Part shown: positions 11,936 through 24,206 of the stretch, piece by piece | Layout of the letters: every line of letters begins with the position of its first letter | Position numbering within the stretch: the stretch's first letter is position 1 | Source of the DNA: Eulemur rufifrons | Taxonomy: Eukaryota > Chordata > Mammalia > Primates > Lemuridae | DNA length: 64,000 nt | Reading direction: 5' to 3' | Assembly (NCBI RefSeq): GCF_041146395.1 | Contig: NC_090984.1 | Span: 81,665,114 to 81,729,113, forward strand | Translations under genes and position numbers: made by a program | The notes under the pieces: model-generated | Databases searched by the model: none | Told to the model about the DNA's origin: nothing | What the model saw: the letters and a program-made list of their open reading frames with translations, nothing else

Positions 11936-12275
11936 ACCTCATTATCTTTTTTTAAAAAATTTTGAATTGATGTTATGAATTGGGTTGTAATCCGCAGCTT
12001 AAAAAATAATGTTGTAGAGGAACATACGGGTATGTTATACTTCAGACGGTTTTTCGTAAATAGTTTTTCTGTCAACAAAGTTTTTTGTTCGGTAATTATA
12101 TATCTATTTCTACATAGATAAAGCTTGTCAAAAAGCCTGAACTATAATAATGGCAAAAAAAAAAAAAATTGCTTGAATATGTGCTTCGTAGCTGGGAAAT
12201 CTCTAATTACCTCTCTAGAGATGGAAAAGCTCACTTCCCTAGAACCGTTACTAAGGAGATTTGTTAGGAAAATAT

Positions 12276-12616
12276 AGACAATCTTTGACTTAAGATGGCG
12301 CAACTTACAATTTTTCGACTGTATGATGGTGCAAAACTGATATACCTTTAGTAGAAACTGTACTTTGAATTTTGATCTTTTCCCAGGCTAGCAATATATG
12401 GTATGATACTCTCTTGTGATATTGGGCAGTGGCAACAAGCTGCAGCTCTCAGTCAGCCATGCTAATGTTCGGTTTTCTGAGCATGTTTACGGTAGGCTAG
12501 GCTAAGTAAGATGTTCAGTAGATTAGGTGTGTGAAATGCATTTTTGACTTATATTTTCAACTTACAATGGGTTTACTGGGACATAATCCTATTGTAAGTA
12601 GAGGAACATCTGTATG
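12276..12616. repeat. Tigger-type (TcMar) DNA transposon remnant
   Basis: 'tgacttaagatggcgcaacttacaatttttcgactgtatgatggtgc' at one end, 'ggtaggctaggctaagtaagatgttcagtagattaggtg' in the middle and 'caacttacaatgggtttactgggacataatcctattgtaagtagagg' at the other end match a short Tigger-derived element. Its ends are imperfect inverted repeats. Confidence 0.7.
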
Positions 12617-14030
12617 TCTTACACTGCTTTTAGCACCCTTAGTTTTCAAGTGAGATAAAAAGGACAAATGGAATTTTCAAACTTAAGTTGGGTAAACTTT
12701 CAGAAATACTTAAGACTTCTTCAGCCTAAAGTATTTTGTTTTGTTTTTTCCTTTGCCTGAATGATGGTGAGGTCAATTCCTCTGGAGCCCACTGACTCTC
12801 TCTCAATGAAACAAAAACTGAGCATTCCATACATCTGGGAATACTGCCCCCAACTCTGAAACTCATATAGTGCATACAGTTTTACATTCAAACAGGTCCA
12901 AGGCACTTCCTCTGAAACAACTTTTACATGATTTAAAATTCAGAGACTGTCTTCTGGAAAACTGCCCTCCTATCTCAATAAATAGAATCTTGCCAGGTAA
13001 TGTTAATAACTAATACAACGGTAAACCAGGAGTGTATTCATGTCTCTCAATGTCATACACCATTGCTAAATCACTGGTAGACTGTCCTAGCAAGACACCT
13101 TAAACTGAAGATGACAAAGAAGCCTTCAGAAGCAGAGGACTAAAAAAGAAGACAGCTTCTACCCAAGTCTGTTGGACAAGCTGATAATTACATCAAGTGG
13201 AACATCTGCCCCAGACCCATGGAACAAGATGACTGGAGCCACTGGTTATCTTACTTTAATCTGCATACTACAGTACTTTATTTTCTTAATCACATTTTTT
13301 TTCCTCTTTGCCAGCTGAGGGTTTTGGCTTCTTGATAGATACTTGTTACCTTTTAATTATGATACCTGTAGAGTCTCCAGTCTTAATATTGCTTTTTGCA
13401 GCCTTAGTCAGTCTAGGGTATGAGTCTAACATCTGGCTAAAATTTACTCATGAGTCAGCTAAAGTCATACAACTAAACCTGACTGTTTGGCTTGTACTTT
13501 TTTTGTGAATACCTCCCATCTTTCTTTGGTGTCAATTCTTTGTAATTAGTTGGTTTCCTAGGTAATTGGACTCATCCACTAATTGACTTTTCAGATGACA
13601 AATAAATCTTTAAAATTAGGTAATTTAGTTAATACACCAATACCTGGATCAGACTGAGAAAGTAAAGAAATCTGCCTTGTCATTCACCAGGCTGGGAGGA
13701 AAGACAAAAAAATCCAAATGCAAAGTTAACAAGAAATAATGTTTCTCCTTAATGTTCTGCATATGCATTAAGTTTCATATAAAGACTCTCTCTCTAAGTT
13801 ATATTATTTCTCACTGAGAAATCTCACTCTCTAAAATCACAGACTACCAGAAACTTTGCTGTATGAAATCATATTCATTAGAATTAATCATCCTATTCTT
13901 GCCTGGAAGATATAAGTCGCTGACACAGAGAAGTAGACTCAGGTTCTAACCCAGATGAATAAAGGTGTTTCTGAACACAACACTTCAAGTTCCCTAAGAA
14001 ACATACTCCCAGGTCTACTTTTACAGCATA
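12617..14030. other. Intronic stretch without recognised features
   Basis: No repeat, exon or RNA gene recognised. The 66-aa open frame at 13308-13508 on the plus strand is hydrophobic but has no family resemblance and no splice or promoter context, so it is not called. The adjoining 11936-12275 is likewise unassigned. Confidence 0.4.
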
Positions 14031-14039
14031 GACCTGATG

Positions 14040-14240
14040 TTTACCCTTCCATTCACATCCCTACTTTGCTCTAAGGCATCATTTAAATTTCACATGAACT
14101 CCACTCTTTCCAAAATCCTATACTTCTTCTTTTCCTTTGATTGATGAGATACTCTGGTATGTATTCTCCCTCATTGCAAAGAGTTAATAACCCTGACTTT
14201 GCTGGACTATACATTTGTTCCTTGTGGTCTTAGACTAATT
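14040..14240 (+). repeat. L2 LINE fragment
   Basis: A decayed sequence of L2 3' character ('cacatccctactttgctctaaggcatcatttaaatttcacatgaactcc', then 'ggacta...ttccttgtggtctta'). Weak but consistent with other L2 copies in the window. Confidence 0.4.
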
Positions 14241-14269
14241 GGGCCAGGTTCATAATTATTTATGTCTGA

Positions 14270-14780
14270 GAAAAATACATAGTAAGAATGTTTATAGTAG
14301 TCAGACTAGCCAAGAACTGAAAACAAATCAAATGCTCATCAATGTATAATCATACAATGGAATATTACACTACAGTGAAAAGAGTCAACTGTTACTACAC
14401 ATGACATGAATGACTCTCACAGATATGATGTTGAGCAACAGAAACCAGGCACAAAAGGATGCGTATTGTATGATACCATTTGCCTGAAGGTCAAGATCAG
14501 GTAAAAAAAAAAAAAAAAAACTGTCTATGAGAAAGAGATAAGAATAGTGATTATCCTGGGCAGAGGGAGGGCAGGGGAGTATAGAATGGAAAGGGTACTA
14601 ATTGTGACGGAGCATGAGGGAGCCTTCTGAGATTCAGATAATGCTCTATGTTTTCAGCTGGGTGCTCGTTACTTGAGTGCATACATATTTAAAAATTCAT
14701 TCTGCTACCGCAGGATACTTAAGATTTGAGTATTTTACTATACGTAAGTTACCAGCTCAATTTAAAAAAATGGAAACAAA
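14270..14780 (+). repeat. L1M LINE 3' end
   Basis: 'catcaatgtataatcatacaatggaatattacactacagtgaaaagagtcaactgttac' and 'gatgttgagcaacagaaaccaggcac...gtatgataccattt' are the ORF2 tail and 3' UTR of old L1 elements. It contains an A18 run at about 14503-14520. Confidence 0.65.
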
Positions 14781-15029
14781 AAACAGAATAGAACTGACTA
14801 GGTCTGTATAAAATCTATTAAACAAACAAAAGCAAAGCTGTAAAATACTCCTAATAGACATAAAAGAAACTGGTGAAAATTTAAAGCAAATCATCAATAA
14901 AATAACCTTCTACTCTACTCCACTATTTTCTATCTGGTACTGAAAGTACACAGAGCTCACTCCATGAGGATGTTAGTACTCTGGGTGCTCATGAAAGAAC
15001 TAAATCTTGAACTTATCTCTGAAAAAGCC

Positions 15030-15690
15030 TATTTTGGTTAAGAAGATTGAATATCATAAAGACATCAACTCTCCCAAAGATAACATATAAATTTAATGAG
15101 ATCTCAGTAAAAACACTGAGAAATTTTAATTAGATAAGCTGATTCTTAAGTTTATTTAGGGAAAATGCAATAGCCAAATATAATAGTAAAAAAGAACAGC
15201 AACAAGGTATACATGTATGTGTGTTGGGGAGGGGTAGGGATTAGGAAGAGAATTAGTCTAAAAGATTTTTAATGATATTGTAAAGATATAATAATTAAAA
15301 GTATGCTACTAGCACATGAATAGACATATTATTGCAACAGAATAGAATTTCCAGAGAGAGCCCTAAAATATGTATGGGAATTTAGTATAAAGATGGCATA
15401 TCAAATCCATAAGTAGAAAGATTAAGTTTTTAATTAATAGCATTGAGACAAATGGGTAGTCATCTAGAAAGAAACTAAAGTTGAATCCATACCTCATACC
15501 TTCCACCAAATACTTTAATACCAAACATTTAAAAGGATTTAAATATTTAAAAAGTGAAACTGTTAAAATACAAGAAAAAATAGGAAAATTCTTTTGTAAC
15601 TTTGGAATCAAGAAAGCCTTCTTGATATGACACAAAACGCAAAAACTGTGTAAGAAAGGATACATTAGACTACATTACTGGAATACTACA
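15030..15690 (+). repeat. L1 ORF2 fragment, decayed
   Basis: 'tatcataaagacatcaactctcccaaagataacatataaatttaatgagatctcagtaaaaac' and 'cataagtagaaagattaagtttttaattaat...tttggaatcaagaaagccttcttgatatgacacaaaacgc' correspond to the ORF2 C-terminal part of an old L1. The reading frame is broken. Confidence 0.6.
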
Positions 15691-16074
15691 CAGCTGCATA
15701 CAACAAAGAATATAGCTTTATAATGAAATACCAACTTTGCTACTTTTCTGTCTGGTATTTGAGGCCCACAGAGTTCACTTCAGATTGCACAAGGCAATAA
15801 CAGCATAAGAAGATATTGTCATTCTGGAACTAATAAAGACACTAAATTTTTAATTATTGCCTTAATTATGAAAAGGCCTGACAAACAACTGATATGGGAA
15901 AGACATTCCTACTCTCCAGTGACTTAGATTTCTAAAGCTACAGAAATAAACCCAAGCCTAAAACTTCTTTACAAACTTGTTCTAAATTAATATAACTAAA
16001 GTGACAAATATTATTGATAATTTTCATCTGTCAATGATTAATTTATTACATTAAAAAAATCAATGTCATCTCTT

Positions 16075-16415
16075 TTTTTTTTTTTTTTTTTTTTTGAGAC
16101 AGAGTCTCACTCTGTTGCCCAGGCTAGAGTGAGTGTCGTGGCGTCAGCCTAGCTCACAGCAACCTCAAACTCCTGAGCTCAAGGGATCCTCCTGTCTCAG
16201 CCTCCCGAGTAGCTGGGACTACAGGCATGTGCCACCATGCCCGGCTAATTTTTTTTATATATATTTTTAGCTGTCTATATAATTTCTTTCTATTTTTAGT
16301 AGAGATGGGGTCTCGCTCTTGCTCAGGCTGGTCTTGAACTCCTGAGCTCAAACGATCCGCCCACCTCGGCCTCCCAGAGTGCTAGGATTACAGGCGTCAG
16401 CCACCGCGCCCGGCC
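16075..16415 (-). mobile_element. Alu SINE, strepsirrhine type, full length
   Basis: Reverse dimer with T22 run and lemur-type linker, flanked by a perfect 13-bp target-site duplication aatgtcatctctt at 16062-16074 and 16416-16428. The intact duplication and low divergence mark a young insertion. Confidence 0.95.
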
Positions 16416-16991
16416 AATGTCATCTCTTAAATATTTGTTTTAGAAAAGATTCATCTTAGTGTTAATCTGGCTAAAAAAACTGAAACCAATCCAAATGTTC
16501 AATAAGAGGAAACTGCCTAACCATAATATATCAACTAATGCAACAGAATACAACTATTAAACAACAGTTATAAAATCTACACTAATATATGGAAAATATT
16601 TCTATTATTAAGTGAAATTTTATGTATAGCAAAAATTCAGCCACATAAAAATAAGCATAAAAAAACATAAAAGAAATTCAGCAAAATATTAACTATAGTT
16701 GGCTCTGGGTGATGTGATTACATGCAATGTTAATATTCTATATTTTTCTTCTTGCAGATTTTCAGCAATGGGCATGATTATTTCCATAATTAGAAAATAG
16801 AAACTACTCAAATATTAGAAATCAAGGGAATTTCATCAAAACCAGAAGAGTAACCCCTATTTTAGAAGCATTCTGATAGCTAAGTATGTAGCCTTAATTA
16901 ATCTGAGATTTTATTATTCCATAAAAAAATACAAGAACACCCAGATCAACCCTCCAAAACCACCAATGGAAAATGTATACCAGACACATAC

Positions 16992-17070
16992 AATTTATTT
17001 CTGAAGCTGTCCGTTCAGCTCTGGCATTCCTGTTTGTAGATCTAATGGTGTGACGGATGATTGCATGGGG
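16992..17070 (-). CDS. MAP4K5: MAP4K5 exon: linker PHAIIRHTIRS
   Basis: This 79-bp exon encodes PHAIIRHTIRSTNRNARAER then TASEIN and one base of Phe. It is a basic stretch following the acidic linker; no fold is recognised in it. It is isolated between two large introns (8.6 kb downstream, 5.3 kb upstream). The acceptor is atccacag|CCCCATG and the donor AAATT|gtatgtg. Confidence 0.94.
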
Positions 17071-17279
17071 CTGTGGATATAAGCATAATATAATAATTTA
17101 AAAAATTTCAACAATAAAGTTAAAACTAAAAGGTCAAACTTTCTCTTTTTAATTAAATGATCATTTATTGACAAATATTATCTACTAATAAAGTAAATTA
17201 TAGGATAAACATAAAACAAATACAATGAACACTAAAATACTTTAAAAGTTTATTCAGTTGTTCCATATTTACACTGTGT

Positions 17280-17860
17280 AAAATACCAAAGGGATTCAAA
17301 GAAAGAGACAAATGTCCTCAAAGAGCATATAGTCTAGGAAGACACAAATACCTAAAAGATTAGAAAATGATAAGTGCCATTCATTAAGAAGATAAGTGGA
17401 TTACTATTAAAGCTTACAGGAGGGCGAAATGACTGACTTGAAGGAGCATAGAGGTTCTTCATGAAAGCTGTAATCTCATTTGAAGATTGAAGTGCAAGTA
17501 GGCATTATTAGATGTGCAGCAATGTGTGAAAAGAATTCTGGACAGCAGAATGAATATAAACAAAGTGATGAAAGAAAGAACAGGAAATTGTGGAGCGTTT
17601 GTAAGAGGTGGGCATTGGTTATTATTTGGCTACAGTGAAGATGAGGTGACAAGATGAGAAAGCCAGAAAGACAGACATGGGAGAGCCAGATTATCAAAGG
17701 CTCTAAGTGTCAGGCTAGGACTCTCAACTCAATTTTCTTGGCAAAAGGAATTTTTTGGAGATTTTACACCAAAGGAGTGGCATCACCAGAGTCACCTTTA
17801 AGGGTAATCTGATGCTGTTTTACTTATTGTGTTTAAAAAAAAAAATCTGATAAGTACATA
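17280..17860 (+). repeat. L2-like LINE 3' fragment
   Basis: 'gagcatatagtctaggaagacac', 'gaagataagtgg', 'gagagccagattatcaaaggctctaagtgtcaggc' and 'ggagtggcatcacc' follow the order of the purine-rich L2-type 3' region ('..cagggccttgtaggcc..gtttggattttattc..gagcagtgacatgatc'). Highly diverged. Confidence 0.5.
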
Positions 17861-17929
17861 AGAGAGTATAGAGGGGAGAGATATTGGATACAGGAAGATT
17901 GCGTAAGAATACTGTAGTAAGCTACATGA

Positions 17930-20590
17930 GAAGTGTACTACCTCCACTCTCCTGTATGAGCTTCTGCTCCTTTGAAGTTATTAGGCCTGCCGTTCAACCC
18001 CCATCTACCAAATTTCTGATGACCCACTGTCATTCACTGATGACTCTCAAAGTGGCTCATATGTTTTCTTCTCTACTTCTAGACCCATCATCATACCAAG
18101 GGACTTCAAAAGCCTATGAGGACCCATTGTTCTGGACTTTAGTTTTCTGACTTCACCGCTAAAGACATTCTTACATAACTTCAATGCACTCTCCACTCCC
18201 AAGAGCACACCTTGGACCTGTCATCAGCTCTGATAAACAAATTCACACTATACTCAAAATCTCTGATCCTTTGGGCTTACTCTCTCACTTTCTCCCATTA
18301 CACTTGTTTAATGTTCCTACTGGAGTACCAAGTCCACTGACCCATTAATTTCTCACTTTCCATCAGCATCTCTCATATCTTCGCTTTTCTCTCTATCCAG
18401 CTTGTATCTGGTGGTCCATAATTTCAAGCAATCTCTTGCCAATATCCTAAATTCACTTTGCCTCACTGTCTTTTTTTTTTTTTTTTTTTTTGAGACAGGG
18501 TCTTGATCTGTCACCCAGGCTGGATTGTAGTGGCACAGTGTTAGCTTACTGCAGCCTGCAACTCCTGGACTCAAGCGACCCTCCCGCCTAGCTAGGACTA
18601 TAGGTGCGTGCCACCACATCCGGCTAATTTTTCTTATTTTTTGTACAGAGACAGGTTCTCACTATGTTGCTCAGGCTGATGTTGAACTCTTGGCCTCAAG
18701 TCATTCTCCTGCCTCACCCTCCCAAAGTGCTGGGATTACAGGCATGAAGCACTGTGCCCAACCCCTCAAGTCTTTCATGGCAAAATGCCAACCCCAGGTA
18801 AACTCAACTAGTTATCTATACGTTTACATCCAGAGTATCAATCACTGCTAGAGTAAAATTACAAAGCAGAACACACCGGCAATTCATCTCACCTGAGCCC
18901 TCAACTTTGCTTTAGTCATTTAACCCATCCATTCTCCTCAATTACTATTTCACACCTTCTCTGCACTCTTCGAATCTATCCATTTTCCTTCACACTTTTA
19001 GGAGATGACCTTGCCACTCACTTCACAGAGAAAATAGAAACTATTAGCTACACTATCAACCATCCTCCTCTCTAATACAAGAAAAGTGTTACTTTACCTA
19101 AAATCAAATCCCTCATATTCTAGATCCCAGCTTCTCCCTTCCTTCTCATGGACTCTGCCTATCCACTTTGCTTCTCTTGAATCTTCTATCTCTATTTATT
19201 GGATTGTTTTCATAAGCATTTAATCCTGTTCAACACCCCCCTCCCTTAAAAACCAGTAAATAAATAAATAAATCCCTCTCCAACTCATTCTCCTCCAGCT
19301 ACTGCTTTATCTCAACCCCTCCTTTCACAACTAAATTTCATACATGAAATACTTATCTTTCAAACCACTCAATCTAGCTCCTCCTCCACTACTTGAAAAT
19401 TATCCTTGCTGAAGTCCTCAAACACTACCTCCTAAAGCCAAAGACTAACTTAACTTTTAGGCAGTATTCTCATTGAAACTCTCCTTCCTTCCTTTCAATG
19501 TCCTTATCAGTCTTCTTTGTTAGTTCCTCTTTGCCTACTTGATCCTTAAATTTTGGGAGAAATCTCAGTTCTGTCCTGGGCTCTCTTCTCATTCTACATG
19601 CCTCCCTTGAATGATCACATTTACTCCTTGAGGCATCAACTACATCTATATCCAATGACTCTCAAATCTGTATTTCTAGTCCAGACTTTTCTCCCCATGC
19701 TATTAATACAACCACGTATCTAGCTCCCTTCTACACCTCCATTTATAAGTCTTGTGCAATATCTTGCTCAGCACAAAACTGAACTCACCTTTCTTCCCAA
19801 ACCTGATTTTATCCTAGTGTTCCCATCTCAGTAAATGGTGATATGCACCCAGCTGCAGAAGTAAAAATCTGGTAGTAATTCTTTTCTTATTCCTCACCTT
19901 TATATCTTTAACCAATCATGAACTTCCTCATATAATTTTTGAATTAATCTACTTTTCTGCATCCTTGCACTACCACCCTAGTTTAAATTACCATTATTTC
20001 TATCCTGGATAACATCAGTAATCTTTTAACAGGTTTTCATTAATGGAATCACCATTCTGAAGTCACTTGAGATGCTTTAAAAATACATACCTGATTACGT
20101 CACTGCCTTACCCTTTAATGGTTACCTACTGCCCTTAGGCAAAAGCCAAAAATTTTAACGTGGTTTGAGATAGCCAATGTTTAGCTTTGTAACCTCATCT
20201 TCCACCACTTCCTTTGTTTTCTGCTCTAGCCAGACTGACTTTTCTTTAGTTCCTTACATACTCTGCCTTCTTTCTCATTACCAGGCTTTCAAACATGCTA
20301 TTATTTCCTCTGCTCGGACCACTTATGTTTGCTCTCTCCTTATACCAATTTATCCTTAGGTTTTCAGCTTAAATATCACTTCTATAGTGAGTCTCTCCTG
20401 TCCCTATAATATACCTCCATTGTACCCTATATTTCTCATTCCATAACAGCTATCACACTTGTAAATTATTTGTTGGTGTTTCTGAATTTCCTTTGAGACC
20501 ATACCATGAGGTCTATGACAGCAAGGACAGTGTTAGTCTCATATACCACTGTGCCCTCAACTGCCTGGACAAGGTTTTACATTTCAAGGA
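17930..20590 (+). repeat. Long L2 LINE, endonuclease region to 3' end
   Basis: The block starts with decayed endonuclease-like sequence ('ccaagggacttcaaa', the GDFN region) and passes through reverse-transcriptase-side sequence. It ends with the typical L2 3' order: 'gattacgtcactgccttaccctttaatggttacc', 'ctctagccagactgac', 'ttcagcttaaatatcacttc', 'taaattatttg', 'catgaggtctatgacagcaaggacagtgt'. All frames are broken. An Alu at 18473-18762 interrupts it. About 2.4 kb of L2 in one piece is long for so old a family. Confidence 0.7.
18473..18762 (-). mobile_element. Alu SINE (AluJ-like) inside the L2
   Basis: Reverse dimer with a T-run at the left and 'gggattacaggcatgaagcactgtgccc' at the right; no lemur linker insert. 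The left arm has a small deletion after 'gcgaccctcccgcctagct'. Confidence 0.88.
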
Positions 20591-21037
20591 CTGAAAGTTT
20601 GGTGATATCATTAAACGGAAATAGAGAATTCAGAAAGAGTGGATTTGGGAAGCCCAGCAAAATGGTGTGGGAAATAAAAGAAGGGTTTGGTTATCTATAT
20701 AACCAATGAAAGACTAATTGGGGAACCAAGTAATAGCCAATTCTACATTTATGCTACAATAATTTTAATAATTTTTAATCTTTAAGGGACTAAATAGGTC
20801 TTATTTATTAGTCCCAAGTCTGAAAATAATGGTTCAAGTAGAAAAAAATCTATGTGCAGCACATTAATATTTTCAACTAAAGTTCAGTTAACATTCAATG
20901 AAATATTTATTGGGTACTTACTATATAATTGGATTATGCAATATAGTAGGCAATGGGGAAACAAAGATTATTGTTTAAAGTTTGTCCAATGACTATTTCC
21001 ATTAAGTATATACATAGAAATGATGGTGCATTAACTA

Positions 21038-21285
21038 AGAAAGTAGGCTCTTGAGTTTGCCTGGATCTAAATCCTGATTCCACTACTTATTAGCCATATA
21101 ATCTTGGGTAAATTACTTCCATTTTTTTTTTTTTTTTGTCTCTCATTTCCTTGTTTGTAAAACACGGATATTAATAGTACCTACTACAAAAGACTGTTTG
21201 CTTATTAGATGAGTTAACATGGAAATTCCCTGGCTTAATACTTGGCACACAATGAGTATCCAGTAAGTGTTAGTAGTATGATGCT
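21038..21285 (+). repeat. MIR SINE
   Basis: 'ggctcttgagtttgcctggatctaaatcctgattccactacttattagcc', 'cttgggtaaattact', 'tttccttgtttgtaaaacacggatattaatagtacctac' and 'gagttaacatgg..cttggcacacaatgagtatccagtaagtg' follow MIR order nearly end to end. A T-run of 15 sits inside it at about 21122-21137. Confidence 0.85.
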
Positions 21286-21289
21286 TATA

Positions 21290-22369
21290 AGGGAAAATTT
21301 AAAGCTCAAGAACATGAAATAGAAAATTTCCTTTAATAAATAATAACCAACAACACATAAATGTTAGTTCTGTAGTCTTGCCAGTAGTGAAGGTAGAGCT
21401 ATAAAAGGAAATAAAGGCCAGAGAGAAATGAAGAGACAAGTTCAGAAAAACACAGAAGTAACCATAATAGGAGAGGAAGAGACACGAGGAGAAAAAGAAA
21501 CATTTGTGAAAAAATATAGCTGTGTTTTATATATAGGTATAAATAGGTACCTGCTGATGAGCAGGAAGTCCCTCATTTCCGATTTCCTGATAACAAGTTG
21601 TGTTGTTATACAGATAATACATTCGAAATAATACTATAATATTTTTAGAGAAGGCAAGCATAGTTATGATAGCTCTTTTTGTAATTATATAAGAAATAAT
21701 AGTATTGAAGAAGTATTAGAAAGCACAAAATTTTCCAATGGGCACTTCAACTTAATTCTTTAAAATTATTTGTGTTGATCATCTGCATAAGAGAGAAACT
21801 ATGAACATAACCAATTGGATTTCTAAAGAGTCTCTTTTCTAAAAAATAATATGCATGTGTGCAGTGGCTAAACTTTTTTTCTTTTAGTTTAAAGCAATGT
21901 TTTTAAAACCTTTCTTTCCTTGGAAAAATATGTCCTTTATATATGTCCTATAGAAAGATTAAACTCTCATTACAGAAGCTGAAGTCTAAGGAGAAGGGAA
22001 ATCACCAAAAGAGAAAGCACTTATGGATTTCAGGATGGGGGCACCTGATTTTAATCTCAGCTACATATTAAACACTTTAGGCAAACCAAACTAAGAAAAT
22101 AAAAAGAGACAGTGTTAAGAAGAACTAATCCTAGTTCTGGAGAAAACTAGGATTAAGAAAAGTATCAACTGGTTATATTATGTATATTATACCACAATAA
22201 AAAAAAGTATCAACTGGTAATTATATGCAAGATAAGTGTACTTTACACTGTTAATTAATCTCTGCAGCTAAACCTGTTTTAACTAAATTTAAAGAGCGAA
22301 TCAGAAAACAAACTCTAAGGCCATTCAGACCATTTGTTTTCAAATATAAGACTGCAAACACTTCCTTAC
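21290..22369. other. Intronic stretch, no repeat recognised
   Basis: AT-rich. Contains an 11-bp stem with an 8-base loop at 22126-22155 (taatcctagtt / aactaggatta) and 'aagtatcaactgg' twice at about 22160 and 22206. Nothing else stands out. Confidence 0.45.
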
Positions 22370-22486
22370 CTCAAAGTCATCGTCATCTCCTTCAGTGTAA
22401 TGTGCATGGTTGTCTGGATTGTTCACTTTGTCCAACAGTTCAACAGCTAGGGCCCGAGAGAGACCTGGCTGCCCAACAAAAGTATG
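22370..22486 (-). CDS. MAP4K5: MAP4K5 exon: kinase end and acidic linker
   Basis: This 117-bp exon of 39 whole codons encodes HTFVGQPGLSRALAVELLDK, then VNNPDNHAHYTEGDDDDFE. It leaves the kinase fold and enters an acidic linker with four consecutive Asp. It is symmetric (phase 0/0). The Gly before the Asp run may differ from the human protein, which I recall as Ala; this is unverified. The acceptor is acgtag|CATAC and the donor TTTGAG|gtaagg. Confidence 0.96.
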
Positions 22487-23157
22487 CTACGTAAAAAGAA
22501 AACAAAATGAAAGTTCATGAATATATCTCTACATCTATGGCTTATAGCAAATGTTATTTCTACCTTTTCATTTAGTAACTAGTAGAGCATATGGGAGCCT
22601 ATTAATATAAATAAATTGAGCAAGTATTAGTAAAGATATTAATCAGAGAATCTATAATTATGTATTATAAAACTAAAGAGCTTTTGTGGGGTAAATTTAG
22701 AACATGAACAATTTTTCTATCTAAAGTCATCTAATCTATATTGTTTAAAATTACAACTTAGGCTATACCAATGACATTCATTACTGATGTCATACTGATA
22801 TGCAAATGAATACTGTGGTATGGGTCATAAACACAATAAGAAAAAAGAATGTATATTCTACATTTGCACACATTTAATAGAGTAAATTTATGTTAATATG
22901 CAAAAACACATAGAATTAAATATTGGCATTTAAATAAAGCTTTCCTACGTTGTTGTAATCACTGACTTTTTCTAATATAAAAGTATTTTATACACAAACA
23001 TACACACAGAGCATTCTGTTAATTTACATAAGCCAAGAAAAGCAATTAATTTTAGATGACAGCAACATTTTTAAGAGTTTTCTCTAAGGCAGGGGTCAGC
23101 AAACTACAACTCATGGGCAAAATCTGATGCATTGCCTCTTTTTGTAAATAAAGTTTT

Positions 23158-23845
<688 letters not shown>

Positions 23846-24124
23846 TAAATAAAGTTTTATTGGCTATTAAAACCCTACTCATATATGTATATTGTCTATG
23901 ACTGCTTTTGGCTACAATAGTAGAACTTAGTAGTTGTAGACAGAGACTATATAGCGTGCAGAATCTAAAATATTTACTATCTGATCCCTTACAAAAAGTT
24001 TACTGATCCCTGTTATAAGAGATCACTAATATTTTTATATTAAAAACTTAATTACTTTTGTTTTAGTGACATATCTAATTACTGTACGATTATAGGAAAT
24101 CATTCTGTAATTTCAGTGACTTAC

Positions 24125-24206
24125 AGTCAGAAGTCTTTCAGCAGTTGGTCTTTTTTTTGGGTTTTTGGTTAGCGCTATTTTGACAAAATTATGGAATGTT
24201 GATGAC
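24125..24206 (-). CDS. MAP4K5: MAP4K5 exon: end of kinase domain
   Basis: This 82-bp exon completes Trp and encodes [20 protein letters not shown] then TAERLLT. It covers alpha-H and alpha-I, including the conserved Arg of KKRPTAE that packs against APE. The exon has an AT-rich, poly-A-like stretch (ACCAAAAACCCAAAAAAAAG on the coding strand) but stays open. The acceptor is ttgaag|GTCATC and the donor CTGACT|gtaagt. Confidence 0.94.
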
